From Ariolimax columbianus (Eukaryota > Mollusca > Gastropoda > Stylommatophora > Arionidae), in assembly GCA_036924085.1 (NCBI GenBank), contig JAVGWX010000004.1, positions 75,457,590 to 75,521,589 on the forward strand: 64,000 nt of DNA, in the 5' to 3' direction. Below the pieces are notes generated by a model. It was not told the origin of the DNA and searched no databases. It was given only the letters and a program-made list of their open reading frames with translations. This document shows positions 1 through 11,196 of the stretch, piece after piece (the first letter of the stretch is position 1; each line of letters starts with the position of its first letter). Made by a program: the position numbers and the translations under genes.

Positions 1-103
1 TCAGAGCTGCAGTCATTGCTTCCATCTTCATTTCCGTTCTGGAGGTTTTTGTTCTGTATGACCCACTCTGTTCAGCGATGATTTGCAGAGAAGCCCCATC
101 CAA

Positions 104-1430
104 TTATATCATTATGTAGCACTGATTCACCGGTATATATGATGGTATCCCCATACTGTATGTTATAATTGATTTCTTCTTTTGTCCTACTGCTCTTGCA
201 GGTGGGATGCATAGATTTCTCGTTATCACCAAGTGGGAGGCCCATGATATCATTAGGTTTAACTTCCTGAGAATGTTAGAGACACCCTCGATCCATTGAC
301 ATCGAGGTCTGCCTCTCGCTTGTGGACTGTAAATCTGCATATGATATGCTCTTGATGCAGGCCGGTCATATTGCATTCTGACTAAATGACCAAACCACTT
401 GATTTATTGAGAGTCAATGTAGGCACTAACTGGGTTTGTCCCCACTGTCTGTCTCAGCGTGGTGTTTCCGGATTTGGTCACAGATTGTCTTTCTGGCTGC
501 ACTTCTCACACATCGCATCTCACAGCTCTGGAGCTTACTCTTATGTGTTGCTAGTAAGGACGAAGATTGACATTAGTAACACAATGTAGGAATAAATAGT
601 GTATCTATCATATATCATTATCTTCGTAGTTGAAAGAAGCACTCTAGGGTGTTTCAAAATCGGTGCAATTTGATAGTGGACACTGTTTGCCTTCTGAATT
701 CTATGTACAATTTCTCTGTCTACTCTGCCATCATCAGTGAACATACTACCTAGGCATTTGAACTCCCGTACTTGCTTGATACCAATGTCACTGATGTGGA
801 AACTTCTCTGCATTTGTTCACGTGAAATCAATATAGTCTCTGTCTTGCTTGTGTTGATTTTCATGCCATTTTTGTTACATGCGAAATTGAGAAAGTTCAG
901 GTGGTGTTGAAGGTCTTCTCCATTTTGGTAAAAGATGACCTGATGGTCAGCAAACAACAGTTCATTGAGGGACTCTTCATGAGTATCAGCTGACTTTTTT
1001 TTTTACAAATGCAATCCCTTTCCCTTGATCAGACTACACTAGTGACTAGAGCAGCAAACTGTGTAATTTTATCCATGTCAATTATGAACAAGAGTGGAAA
1101 AAGAACACACCACTGTCTTACACCTTCGCTGTTTACGTACAAGGAAAGAATGCCATCCAGTAGTTGACACTCCACACCATATTCCTCCATTACTTCCCAT
1201 AGCCTACATCGGGTTTACCCGGTCAAATGCCTGATCTTGACCACATGGAGTTTTTTAATGTATTCTACTGTTTTTTTTACTTAACTGTCTGAACGTAAAT
1301 ATAGCATCCGTACATCCCATTTTTCTGAAACCTGATTGTGAAGCACTAAGCAGCGGTTCCACATCAGCTCGAACTTGTTGCTCAAGGACCTGTGCGGATA
1401 TTTTTCTCCGTTTATCTCTGAATAATGTTT
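104..1430 (-). mobile_element. Degraded RTE-like LINE, reverse transcriptase to C-terminus
   Basis: Read on the minus strand this is the 3' part of a non-LTR retrotransposon. Near 1380-1300 the frame reads like the RT fingers region (QSGFRKMGCTDAIF). At 957-541 there is an open stretch with the catalytic palm motif written FADH instead of FADD, followed by MKINTSKTETILIS and KCLGSMFTDDG. At 376-104 is the usual C-terminal tail with ARGRPRCQWIEGVSNIL. The pieces lie in different frames with stops between them, and the second catalytic aspartate is a histidine, so the copy is dead. No 5' endonuclease is present, which fits 5' truncation during target-primed reverse transcription. Clade assignment rests on motif resemblance only. 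Confidence 0.8.
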
Positions 1431-1439
1431 TTACAACTA

Positions 1440-2000
1440 CAATTCTAGCTTTTGTATCTGGTTACAGGATTTGCTATAAATATGGGAACTTGCTTTCCTG
1501 TTGACCTTCTATAACCAGATTAGCTGCTTGTGGTTCTCTTGCAATTACCATGACTTTTGTCTTCTTTATATCTATCTATATTCCATATTCTGTTGCAGTT
1601 TTTTTATATTTTACTGATCAATTGTTGTAAAGCCCCAACTAACTCCTTGAGTAGACTGGTCATCTTCGAACTTGATAACTTGCAAGCATTTGGCTTTGAC
1701 TAATGCCCCCATGTTGCAACTAATGATGGCTTTTATTTCAACATTCTCTCTAAGAATGTGTTGAATAATCCAGGGAACAACTCTGTCTCACGCCTTTCTT
1801 TATCTGGATTTTCAGTCATTTCTCTCCTGAATATCATAGCATATTGGTTGTATAACTTCTGGATCAATCTGAGTATTGATTATTCCGTCTCCATTTACTT
1901 CAAGATTTGAATAGCCTGCTTTGGCTAACTCAATCAAAAGCCTTCTTGTAATTGATGAAACCAATATAAAGCATTCTTACTTGTCCAATCATCTTTTTTG
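1440..2000 (-). mobile_element. Second LINE reverse transcriptase relic
   Basis: Short minus-strand RT traces lie in broken frames: FINYKKAFD (motif A region) near 1980-1930, KGVRQSCSL (motif B) near 1795, LFNTFLERMLK, and a KTKVMVIARE-like stretch near 1560. The order matches a LINE RT palm and thumb with internal deletions. It is a different copy from the one at 104-1430 because the motif A region occurs again. It is heavily decayed and no single frame is longer than a few dozen residues. Confidence 0.65.
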
Positions 2001-2239
2001 TTAGTAATGTCAGTGTTCCTATTAGTAATATGGCAAAAGTCAAATTAAGTATCTGTCAGCCTTGATTATATTTTTGAAAAACCATATTGACGATGATGAG
2101 CTCTACTGCACACATAAATATACATAAACACATCATTTTGATTTTATATGCATCCGTAAGATTCGATAAAGACTCAGTTTTGCTTTTTGATGGGTGTCCT
2201 ATTGGACATTGAAAACTTAAGACAATAGATGTATATTTT

Positions 2240-2461
2240 TTAAAAAGAAAACCTACAGGATTTAGTACTGCCAATTGATCGTCTATCAGGTCGAAAATAA
2301 TTCTCGTACGAGTCTGAAAAGTGATCTTCATCAATCAGCAATCCATCATTGAAAGGGTTGACTCTAGTCGGCTTCAGCTTGTCCTTGTGACCTATATTTG
2401 ATAGAGCACTCATGGAGTTTGAAGCAACCATACCATCTTCCCACTGCTTCAATACACTTTC
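2240..2461 (-). CDS. Host gene, downstream exon (unidentified protein)
   Basis: This open stretch is neither repetitive nor transposon-like. It starts right after a good acceptor (pyrimidine-rich TCTCTCTTACAG, ending at 2462) and reads ESVLKQWEDGMVASNSMSAL, continuing into an acidic segment (DGLLIDEDHFSDSYENYF). The reading frame begins in phase 0, the same phase in which the exon at 15646-16368 ends, so the two probably join across a 13-kb intron. The 3' limit is unclear. The frame stops at 2240, but a possible donor (TGTAG followed by GTTTTC) occurs at about 2253, and no AATAAA is seen just downstream. I do not recognise the protein. Calling it host coding sequence is inference from splice signals, phase and composition. 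Confidence 0.5.
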   Translation of the reverse strand, partial: ESVLKQWEDGMVASNSMSALSNIGHKDKLKPTRVNPFNDGLLIDEDHFSDSYENYFRPDRRSIGSTKSCRFSF

Positions 2462-2594
2462 CTGTAAGAGAGATACACAAATGCCGTAAAATCTTGCATA
2501 TAATACATCTTTAACCTTTATATAATTCACACAAACTTAGCTCATTTTGACCCACTAAAAATCAGATACATATTTTCTTGATCTTGATCATCTT

Positions 2595-2905
2595 GATGAC
2601 CCGTTCCTCAGCGCAGCTCTGGGTCCCAACTTCATCTCCAGCGAACCCTGTCATAGGTCACGGAAGTCCAATACATGGTAAGCCCTCCTCCAAAGGCATT
2701 TCGGACGTTGTTGTGTGTAGCAAGGGAGTCTGACCAATGCATTGGGGGGTCTTTCCCACGGTCCCTTTTTATTGCTGGGTAATAGATTATTTTCACTGTG
2801 CTCCATCAAAAATCATTTTGTTGCAACATGTGACCTGCCCGTTTATAGTTTGCCTTGCCTGCATAGATTACAGCATCATTCACCAAAGACAAGTATTATA
2901 CACGT
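2595..2905 (-). mobile_element. RTE-like LINE 3' end fragment
   Basis: The sequence from TGACCCGTTCCTCAGCG onward aligns by eye along about 300 bases with 45479-45790, the 3' end of the RTE-like LINE at 45466-46617. Both are in the same orientation and both keep the segment GCAAGGGAGTCTGACCAA. Only the terminal part is present here, as expected for a 5'-truncated insertion in the host gene intron. No coding motif is legible in this fragment alone. Confidence 0.7.
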
Positions 2906-3095
2906 GTTAAAAAACATGTCATTTTCAATACCAGAAAAAGCCTACATTAGAAATGAAGGTGATAAAAGAACACAAGAAGAGGGTTGTGCTTGGGATTAAC
3001 AACCTCATAATGTAAAAAAATTGGCCATTTTAATCAGCCGCTGAAAGTTCTTGGATACAGGGTTGCTGTAAAGGAACCAGCTGTAGTTAAAACCC

Positions 3096-3275
3096 ATGCT
3101 TCCCATTGGAGCAAAAAGTTGAATGATTACAAATGTTTGGAGACAAGCTTCAGCGAAAATCTGTAGGGGAGGCATATGCTTCCCATTGGAGCAAAAAGTT
3201 GAATGATTACAAATGTTTGGAGACAAGCTTCAATGACAATCTGTAGGGGAGGCATATGCTTCACATTGGAGAGAA
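3096..3275. repeat. 80-bp tandem duplication, about 2.2 copies
   Basis: The motif ATGCTTCCCATTGGAGCAAA starts at 3096 and 3176, and a slightly altered copy starts at 3256, giving a period of exactly 80 bases. The copies differ at only a few positions, so the duplication looks recent. It lies in the large intron of the minus-strand host gene. Because 80 is not a multiple of three, peptides read through it shift frame between copies and are not meaningful. Confidence 0.85.
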
Positions 3276-3694
3276 ATGGTGAATGAAATGAATGAATCTT
3301 TAAATGGATAATCAATAAGCCAAATGAAATATTCCATGAACTAAATAAAGAAGAGAAATGATCTATAAAGGTATTTTTAAAAACTATAATTATGCCATCT
3401 ATTCCTAATGCTGGTGATATCTTGAAAGATTATTGGACTGAAGAATGAAGGCCACTTGTTCCTTGCAGTCACTTGTAGTGTTGTTGTTGCGAAAGCCCTT
3501 CGTACTTATATTAGATACTGTTGACAACTTTCTTGAGGTGTACTTGAGGTGGACCGGGATCCTCTTGGCAAAGCTCCTTAGTACACAGTACCAATCCCCA
3601 TCTCATTAGCCAAACTGCCATGAAACAGTTTATTTTCAAAGAGAACTGCATGGAAGTGAGGGAGGAGGTGTGGGAGGAGTTTGGGGAGTTCTCT
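3276..3694. other. Intronic sequence, nothing recognised
   Basis: This is unique-looking sequence between the 80-bp duplication and the 38-bp array. A minus-strand open stretch of 66 codons at 3511-3711 runs into the satellite and has no recognisable motif, so it is not called as a gene. Confidence 0.5.
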
Positions 3695-4125
3695 TGATCA
3701 GTATATTTCACCTGACACCAACTGACATAATCTGATCAGTATATTTCACCTGACACCAACTGACATAATCTGATCAGTATATTTCACCTGACACCAACTG
3801 ACATAATCTGATCAGTATATTTCACCTGACACCAACTGACATAATCTGATCAGTATATTTCACCTGACACCAACTGACATAATCTGATCAGTATATTTCA
3901 CCTGACACCAACTGACATAATCTGATCAGTATATTTCACCTGACACCAACTGACATAATCTGATCAGTATATTTCACCTGACACCAACTGACATAATCTG
4001 ATCAGTATATTTCACCTGACACCAACTGACATAATCTGATCAGTATATTTCACCTGACACCAACTGACATAATCTGATCAGTATATTTCACCTGACACCA
4101 ACTGACATAATCTGATCAGTATATT
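3695..4125. repeat. 38-bp minisatellite, about 11 copies
   Basis: The unit starts with TGATCAGTATATTTCACC and recurs every 38 bases (3695, 3733, 3771 and so on to 4113). Copies are essentially identical except at the edges, where the last one decays into TGATCAGTATATTTTATC. The near-perfect identity argues for recent expansion or homogenisation. Each unit carries the palindrome TGATCA. There are no spacers, so it is not a CRISPR array. It lies in the host gene intron. Confidence 0.95.
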
Positions 4126-4415
4126 TTATCTGACCAAATGTTAACCTTCTCTCTCCCCTATATAGTGTATAGAATATGTATTTACTTTAACCTATAATAG
4201 TAATTAGCCTAAGCCAAATAAATTTAAACTGAAATGCTTCCTCTTGGTTGCGAGATTAGTTTAATAACTTCTTGACTACATTCTCCTTATAAAGAAGTAA
4301 TCTTTCAATAAATCAAGCATTTCATAAACTACATGAATAAGTGAAATTATCTATAATGGGATATGTAATATATGTATGAACTGTGGACATGATATTTGCA
4401 GTGCGTCAGGTGCAG
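4126..4415. other. AT-rich spacer, nothing recognised
   Basis: AT-rich intronic sequence with no open frame, repeat or RNA-like structure that I can support. Confidence 0.4.
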
Positions 4416-4419
4416 GAAA

Positions 4420-5860
4420 AATGTTGAGAACATAACCGCAAGCTCTATATTACGTTCATTGACCTCACAAAGGCATTTGATACGGTAACAGAGGTGGGCT
4501 ATGGCAGATCATGTCTAAATTCGGCTGCCCTAGCAAATTTGTAACTGTGGTGAAACAACTCCACGAGGGCATGTGTACCTGAAAGCGGGGAGACCTCTCC
4601 ACCATTCGAGGTCAACAACAGTATGAAACATGGATGTGTACTTGCTCCAACACTGTTCAGTACGATGTTTTTAGCTATGTTGACTGACGCCTTCAAGAAT
4701 ACCAAGTATGGCATACCAATAAAGTACTGCATGGATGGTGGTCTACTCAATCTACGCAGACTGAAGATCAAGGTGATGCGCGACATGATATGCAAACTCT
4801 TGTTTGCGGATGACTGTGGTCTGAACAGTAGCTCAGAACGGAAAATACAGGGGGGTATGAACTGGTTCTCTGCTGCTTGTGACAACTTTGGCTTGACAAT
4901 TAGCACAAAGAAAACTGAGGTCATGTATCAATAGGCACCAGGCACATCGTATGAACAGCCAGTAGTTACAGTGAAGGGACAGAAATTACAAGTGGTTGAA
5001 AAATGTGTCTACCTCGGAAGCATGCTGTCGAGATCAGTGACTATTGCTGATGAGCTGGCTAATAGAATAGCAAAGGCCAGCACAGCTTTTGTTGCGCTCA
5101 ACAGTATGGGAACGTCGAGGAATCAGCATAATGACTAAGCTGAAGGTCTACCGTGCCGTCATTGTCCCCACCCTGCTCTATGCGTGGGAGAGCTGGACTG
5201 TCTACGCTGGTGACGCCAGGAAACTAAATCATTTTCACATATATGCTGGCAGGACCATATCACAGATACTGAAGTGCTGTCTAGGGCCAATATGCAAAGT
5301 ATTCATGCACTTCTGCAAAAATCCCAATTGAGATGGGCTGGCCACCTTGTCCGAATGTAAAGCGAAAGGCTTCCAAAGAGGCTCCTGTATATTGACTGAG
5401 TGAAGGAGGACAATCACAAGGACGTCCTAAAAAGTGTTTCAAGGACAGTCTGAAAAAGTCTCTTAAGTGCTGTAAAATAGATAATTAATACATGGGAGAA
5501 CATAGCTCACAATCGCTCAACATGGAAGAGGACGGTCACAGACGGCATTGAACTCAGCGAGGGTCTCCGTATCCAGGCAGCTCGGGATAGACGTGCAATC
5601 AGGAAGTCAAGAACAGAGAAAATTTCAGAGACAACTGCTGATTACGTTTGCCAGTTGTGCCATAGACTTTTCCAGACACGAATTGGCTTGATCAGTAATG
5701 AGTGCACACACATACTCAAGATTGTATTATGACATGTGATGATGTTGGTAGTCCTCATCGACGACGATGGACGAATTATTATGAAGACACTTTTAGTAGA
5801 ACTGTAACACTGACTGACAGATTCGGGAGGTAAACAGGGATGAGATAAGGATGCCTTGTT
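4420..5860 (+). mobile_element. LINE C: RT-to-zinc-finger LINE fragment
   Basis: The plus strand carries the 3' half of a LINE ORF2. It includes a motif A region (DLTKAFDTV) near 4460, KHGCVLAPTLFSTMF at 4623, a LLFADDCGL catalytic box near 4800, GLTISTKKTEVMYQ at 4890, then CVYLGSMLS and LRWAGHLVRM. Near 5643-5710 a C2H2-like tail can be read (YVCQLCHRLFQTRIGLIS, then ECTH), a known C-terminal feature of this LINE type; here the first zinc-binding histidine looks replaced by asparagine. Stops and frameshifts at 4934, about 5135, 5360 and beyond make it a pseudogene. The 5' endonuclease is absent. A short degenerate TCATCGACGACGATG-type tract near 5757 may be its tail. Confidence 0.8.
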
Positions 5861-5945
5861 GTTCTTGTTAGCTATAGATTGGATAATACTTGGAACTTGA
5901 AATGCTGGTATTCTTCTCCTTCTTCTTCTTCTTCTTCGTACGCTG

Positions 5946-7337
5946 TCAAAGGTCAACCTGTATTTTTTCGAAGAAAGCAGCGGTTATCCTGAGGCTGTCG
6001 ACACTGCCATAGAGCTTGTCTAGTGTTGCAACTGGTGATGGCCACATGTGCTTTCTCTGGTCCTCGTATGTCGGGCAGTTTTGCAGCAGATGTTCAGCGG
6101 TCATTTTCCCTGTATTGTTGCATTCGTCAGTGCCACCTATCTTCAGTTTATTGAATGGGTGGTACCTCAGTCTTTTGTGACCTGTTCGGAGTCTGAAGAC
6201 CACGACCTGCTCTTTTCTGTTCAACTGGAAATAGGCATCGTTTTTTGTGTAGCCAGTATGTTCTGTTTCCCATTTGGCCATGTATCTGGCCCTAATAAGC
6301 TTTTTTGACTCTTCATAGGTCACACTAGGGTCTGGTTGTGGTAGTCTTGCACCTTCTTTTGCCAGTCTGTCTGCCTCCTTGTTGCCTTGGATGTTACAGT
6401 GTGATGGAACCCACTGTACCACTACTCTTTTTGGTGCGGACTGCTGGCATAGTTGACAGAGTACTGCTCTTAAACCATTAAGTTCAGTATTTTTCTGGCT
6501 TTTTAGTGCTGTGAGTACGGCCAGGGCATCTGTAAACAGGACTATCTGGCTTTCATTGCTTTCGCCAGTCACCATTTCTTCTACTGCAGCCCTCAGTGCC
6601 TCTGCTCTGAAATTGCTTGAGAATTTTCCAGTTGCCAATGACAGTGTTATTTTTCTACCGTTTGGTAGGCTTAGGAATACCACTGCCCCTCCGTTCTGCG
6701 TTGTGTTTGTTACAGAACCGTCAGTGTATGCATGGATCCATTCCATGCTTGGGTAGTTTTCCATTATGTACCTCAGGGTTATGTATCTTCTTTCTTTTTC
6801 AGTCTGGCTGTTCTTGTTTCCAATACTTGGTATATTTTCTACCACCTCCGGAATGATATGCTGCTTCCAGGTAGGTTTGCATACAGTAGGGATGGGCTTT
6901 GGTATTGTTACGGTGTTCATAGAGTCTTCGCTCATCTTTGCTTTGGCTATTTCTGCAAAGTTTCTCCGCTTTAGTTTCCCATTTCCAAATCTATCTAGTC
7001 TCTGATGCATTGGATGGTCTCTTAGTCTTCTGAGTTTCTCTGCTTGCTGCTGGGCTCTGCAGTCTCTTCTGTCGGTCATGGATTGCAGTTTTGTAATCTT
7101 TTCAAGTTCTACAATTGGCGTTGACTTCATGCCACCTGTTATAATTCTCATGGCTTGGTTTTGAAGTTTGTTAACTTTATCGAAGTTCGCCTTCGCTGCT
7201 GTTGTCCATGCCGCAATGCCATACTCGAGAACTGGTCTCACTCTTCCAGTATACAGTTTCTTTAGTATGCCTTCGTCTGCTCCCCAGCTTGTGCCAGCAA
7301 GTTTCCTCATGATTGCCATTCTTTGTCTGGCTCTCAT
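5946..7337 (-). pseudogene. LINE A ORF2, RT thumb, RNase H and Cys/His tail
   Basis: This is an open block of 463 codons. Residues 25-70 hold the RT thumb (LYTGRVRPVLEYGIAAW). Residues 200-330 form an RNase H domain with all four acidic positions visible: D206 in YTDGS, E246 in NFRAEALRA, D270 in LFTDAL and D323 in KEADRLAK, plus VPSHCNIQGN. RNase H removes RNA from the cDNA hybrid. FRLRTGHKRLRYH follows. The terminal Cys/His motif, CPCGTGKMTAEHLLQNC in the sibling copy at 43068-44210, here reads CNNTGKMTAEHLLQNC, so one cysteine is lost. It is the longest uninterrupted coding relic of this copy. Confidence 0.85.
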
Positions 7338-7361
7338 TCGGTTTCTCTCGATCTGACTTTT

Positions 7362-8261
7362 TCATGTCATGCTTTGATCAGATGTGACACCCAAGTAGTT
7401 TGGGTTGTCGTTTGGCCGCAGGTATTTGCCGTTAAGACTTATTTTGGTGTTCTGGGGTTTATTTGAAAGCGAGAATATCGCACATGTTGTTTTTTCCTCG
7501 TTTATTTTGACCAGCAATGAGTTCGCCCACTCCTCCAACAATGTTAGGGCCTGCTGCATCCGATTGCTTGCTACGGTGAGATTTTTTTCAGAGGTCCACA
7601 TAGCCAGATCGTCTGCAAACATGGAGCTGTGGACACTTCTTGGTATATTCTCTGTGATGTTGTTTATATACACCAGGAAAAGTGTGGGTGACAGTACCCA
7701 CCCTTGGGGTACTCCTTGCTCCAGTGTCACCTTTTTGCTCATCTGCCTTTGTACTTGAACTCTGGCTGTTCTGTTTTCGAGGTAGTGGATGATCCATCTG
7801 TACATTTTCCCACATACTTCACTTCTTCATAGCTTGACTTTAAGTCCCTCTTTCCACACCTTGTCAAATGCCTTTTCTAGATCCACCCAGACCGCTACTG
7901 TATGCTTTTTCTTTTGGTAAGCATCCTCTATTTCCTGTGCTATGAGAGTGATCTGGTCCTCAGTGGATCTGTGTTGTCTAAATCCTGCTTGCTGTGGAAT
8001 TAGTATGTGTTTTTCTTCCAGGTGCCACATCAGTCTGGTGTTTATCATACGCTCCATCAGTTTGCCTATACAGCTCAGTAGACTTATGGGCCTGTATCCA
8101 TTTGGATCTGTTCTATCTTTTTCTTTCTTTGGTACTGGTATAATTACAGCATCTTTCCATACCTGCGGTACAATTCCCCTTTTCCAGCTTTGGTTCAGGA
8201 CTGATAGTAACTTCCTCTTTGCTATTTGGCCCAACCCCATCAGCATTTCGTTTGTTACCAC
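7362..8261 (-). pseudogene. LINE A ORF2, reverse transcriptase core
   Basis: Two open blocks, 8261-7827 and 7805-7362, are separated by a break. The first has GYRPISLLSCIGKLMERMIN, AGFRQHRSTEDQI and the motif A stretch WVDLEKAFDKVW, with its aspartates intact. The second has GVPQGWVLSPTLFLVYINN (motif B; sibling copies have G in place of W) and SSMFADDLAMW, the FADD catalytic box, which is intact. NPNYLGVTSDQSMT closes the thumb. Apart from the frame breaks the catalytic residues are preserved, so this copy decayed mainly by indels and stops rather than by active-site substitution. Confidence 0.85.
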
Positions 8262-9655
8262 ATCTTTTCAGGGCAAATTTTTTTCTTTAAAGTTCTCATG
8301 GCCTCATCCATTTCATTCATTGTTAGTTTTGCCATCATGTGCTCCTCTGGTGCCATCTTGATGTTGTCGTGACTCTTTTGTTCTTCACTAATGTCTGTAT
8401 GCCTGTCTGTAGGGACATCAATGTGGTTTGCTCTGGCATAATGTTCTATAAAGGTGTTTGCTGCTTTTTTACCAGTAAGCATGTTGTCACCCTGCTTGAT
8501 GGTAATTTGTTTATTTGATGGCGTTTCGTCATTAATGGCTCTGACTAAATTCCATAGTTTGTTCCCTTCTTTATCTAAATTGAGGCTTTCTGTTTTGTTT
8601 TTCCAGCTATCTCTTGTTATTTGGTTTAGTGTTCTTTTGTATTTCACAGTGATGGCCTTGAGGGCGATATTTGCCTCCATATATTGCTCTCTCTCTGCCA
8701 TGTTCCTAGCATTTGAGACTTCATCCTCCGCTTTCTGCAGTTCATCATTCCAATATGGCTTGTAGTTTTTCCTTGCCCCTCTTGGGATGGTTTCGGTGGC
8801 TGCTTGCATTATTGCTTTGCTTAGGCTTTCCACCATAGGTTTCATATTGTTATTTCGTGTGTTGATGGTTTCACACAGTTCATCTGTCAGCATTGTAAAG
8901 CTGTCCCAGTCGGCTCGTTTATAGTTCCAACGTGGGAGCGGTTTTATTTCCTGTGAGCTTACTTCCATATCAATTTCTAGCCTATTTGGCCTGTGGTCGC
9001 TACCTGCCAATTGGTTTAGCACCTGGCGGTCTATTTTGTTGTGAATATCCCCCGTGGAAAAGGCCAAGTCTGGAGTGGAGGTGGTATGCCATGTTCTAGA
9101 ATAGAAGCTAGGGCTGTCCTCCGGTCTATTTATAAGATAGAGATTTGTGTCTATCTCCCAGTCTTCCATGTCTATCTCTCAGTCTTCCACTTCCTCACCT
9201 CTGTTGTCTGTGTCCGAATATCCCCATCTCTCCGAGTGGCTGTTGAAGTCTCCAACCACTAGGCAGCTGGAGTCCTTAATTTCTATACTAGAGAGCGACA
9301 GGTCTTGTTTGGTGGACCATACAGGTTGAAGATGCGGATCTTCGTTTCTTGTGTCATTATGTCGACTTCTACTATTTTTGCTTGTCCAGTGTGATTAACA
9401 GCTACTCTGTATGCAGTTACGTGTCAGTATCAGAACCCCTCCTTTGTGACCTTCTCTATCAAGACGGAAGGTCTGGTATCCTCTGATTGAGAATCTGTGG
9501 TTGTTGTTGAGGTGCGTTTCTTGGATACATGCCACGTCAATCTTGCCTTCATGCAGGAGATGTGTTAGGGATCCTGGTATTCAAACAGGCATGTTAATGT
9601 CTGTTGCCAGGTAATCAAATGCTACGGCTATATGCAGTAGGTATTTAGACATCCT
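8255..9655 (-). pseudogene. LINE A ORF2, endonuclease and linker block
   Basis: This encoded the AP-like endonuclease that nicks target DNA. Legible motifs are IQETHLNNNHRFSIRGYQTF near 9525, HKGGVLIL, NLYGPPNK near 9325, VVGDFNSHSERWGYSD near 9240 and LAGSDHRPNRLEI near 9000, which hold the conserved endonuclease residues (QE, GDFN, SDH). A frame change occurs between the NLYGPPNK and VVGDFN motifs. The main open stretch is 9169-8255 (304 codons) and ends in MDEAMRTLKKK, just before the RT. No upstream ORF1 (nucleic-acid-binding protein) is visible; a SINE begins immediately upstream. Confidence 0.8.
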
Positions 9656-9689
9656 GCGGTTTACTAGGCCTGAGGGAAGATACAATTAA

Positions 9690-9938
9690 TTTGGGTAAAT
9701 TTTGAAACTGAATTTTGTTCGGGCAGCGGCCGTTAAGCCTACTCTTTCCGATTTCTAACTGCCAAGGGATTTTTAACGTGCTCGACACTGAACACGGGAG
9801 ACCGATCTCATTACCCAGAGAATAGAGAAATTTTTAACAGAAGACCCACATGAAAAAATCCCTGTCTCCACCCTGATTCAAACTTGCAACCTCTGGCACC
9901 CGAGGCAGACATCTTACCTCGAGACCACTGGGTCCCCC
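9690..9938 (-). mobile_element. tRNA-derived SINE
   Basis: Read on the minus strand from about 9938, the sequence begins like a tRNA: GGGGACCCAGTGGTCTCGAG covers a 5' acceptor strand and an A-box-like region. About 45 bases further, AAGTTTGAATCAGGG resembles a B box (RNA polymerase III internal promoter). After the tRNA-like head comes a body with GAGATCGGTCTCCCGTGTTC and TTAAAAATCCCTTGGCAGTT. The layout (tRNA head, conserved body, no coding capacity, about 250 bases) is that of a SINE. I cannot assign the body to a named SINE superfamily. It sits directly 5' of LINE A. Confidence 0.65.
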
Positions 9939-9960
9939 TCAACCCCCCCCAATCAATAGA

Positions 9961-10480
9961 AAAAGAATAGGTATTCAGTGGACACTATTGTTACAATTGG
10001 AGGACCTAGACTACGCAAATGATCTGGTACTCTTGCCAAATGCAAGGGAAACTTAGTAATGTGAAAGAAAAATCAGCCAAATTTGAACTGAAAATCAATA
10101 TGATGAAAATCAAGCTCCTTATCTCAATACTATTAACTATATTCATGTGGAGGAAATGCTGCTGGAAGAAGTGGATACCTTGACCTATTTAGGCAGCACA
10201 AGAGACACATCAGGAAGTACATGGCAGATGTAAAGACCAGAGTTTGTAAGGTAAGAGTGGCATTCCTGACACAAAACAACATGTGGAGATCCAGAGAAAT
10301 CAATATTTCACACCAAAGTTAGAATATTCAATGCAAGTGTCAGGTCGGTTCTGCTGTACGTAGACTAAACATGGAGAACGACCAAAGTCTTATAAAAAAA
10401 GTCTCCAGTTCTTCGTTAACAGATGCTTAGGAAGGATAATGAGCATAAAATGGCAAGAATTGGTGAGGAATGAAGACTCA
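9961..10480 (+). mobile_element. RTE-like LINE fragment, RT palm to thumb
   Basis: The plus strand reads LEDLDYANDLVLLPNARE (the catalytic box with N for the first D), then VDTLTYLGSTRDTSGST, VRIFNASVRSVLLY and TWRTTKVL in shifting frames. This matches the RT palm/thumb of the same RTE-like family whose C-terminal ends are at 15330-15600, 19940-20415 and, as LINE E, at 23855-24118. It is truncated at both ends and carries several stops. Confidence 0.75.
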
Positions 10481-10615
10481 TGGGAATGGAACTGTGACAG
10501 TGTTATGGATCTTGGGGGACAGGGATTCAATGTCAGGGATTTCGCAGGGATCTCAACAGGATTCCAATCATATTTTCACAAACCAACTTCCAACTTGGCC
10601 ACTGAAAGCTAACGG

Positions 10616-10740
10616 TGTGACAGTTCCAATTCCCTGTGGAGCATACACGTTTAGGGCAGGAGAAATTGGGCTGGTGACTTTGTTCGCTAAGAATCAAAAG
10701 TTGCCTGAAAAGTAGTTAACAGGGCGCAGGTCAAACCCCA
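10616..10740 (+). repeat. Repeat C, partial upstream copy
   Basis: Starting with TGTGACAGTTCC, this 125-base stretch repeats the first part of the fuller copy beginning at 10818 (TGTAACAGTTCC). They share the order CAGTTCC, GAGCAT(A), TTTAGGGCAGG and GAGAACAAA/GCTAAGAATCAAA. It looks like a partial duplication of the repeat C 5' end, with about 80 bases of unrelated sequence between the two. Confidence 0.6.
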
Positions 10741-11196
10741 GTCACCATGTGAACTAAACCTGAAGTGAGAATTTAGTACAACTGGAAAACATGGCTAGTT
10801 TTGGGGGTGGATATCAGTGTAACAGTTCCAGCCAAAGCCTGAGCATTTGGGGCAGGGGTGATGAGGTCGGCTACTCTGAGAACAAAGATGCCTGAATGTG
10901 TGCTAAGGTCACTCACTGTCTCGACACTAAGTCGACAAAGGAAAACAGGGGGTTGAGGGAATGAATGTGTCTAGTACAGGTAGAGGTTACAAGCTGACCA
11001 TTCTGCGATCCGAATTGGGTGTTGGGGGGTTAGTGGCAGAGGCCAGCAGGTCTTGCTGCAGCATTTTGAGTGACAGAAATTCAGAGTGATTCGTGCCAAT
11101 AACAACTAAATTGAGGTAGATCCAAACTAGAGGATGGCTGGGTCAGACATTCCACAGAGGCCCATTGGACACCTCTGATACTGCTTGAGACTATAT

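Larger units (their letters stand above)
5911..9655 (-). mobile_element. LINE A: nearly complete I-group-like LINE with RNase H
   Basis: This is the longest copy of the family called LINE A here, lying in reverse in the host gene intron. Read 5' to 3' on the minus strand it has an AP-type endonuclease (about 9650-8930), a linker, reverse transcriptase (about 8260-7130), RNase H (about 6740-6350), a Cys/His tail and a (GAA)n 3' tail at 5911-5938. RNase H in a LINE ORF2 is typical of the I group and its relatives. At least four frame breaks separate the open blocks, so it is dead. Other pieces of the family are at 38341-38669, 42308-44266, 48205-48894 and 53979-54187. Confidence 0.9.

Noticed and set aside
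2056..2334. 92-codon minus-strand frame as a continuation of the host gene
   Set aside because: It is in a different frame from the exon at 2240-2461. Candidate short introns joining the two led to an immediate stop in the phases I tried.
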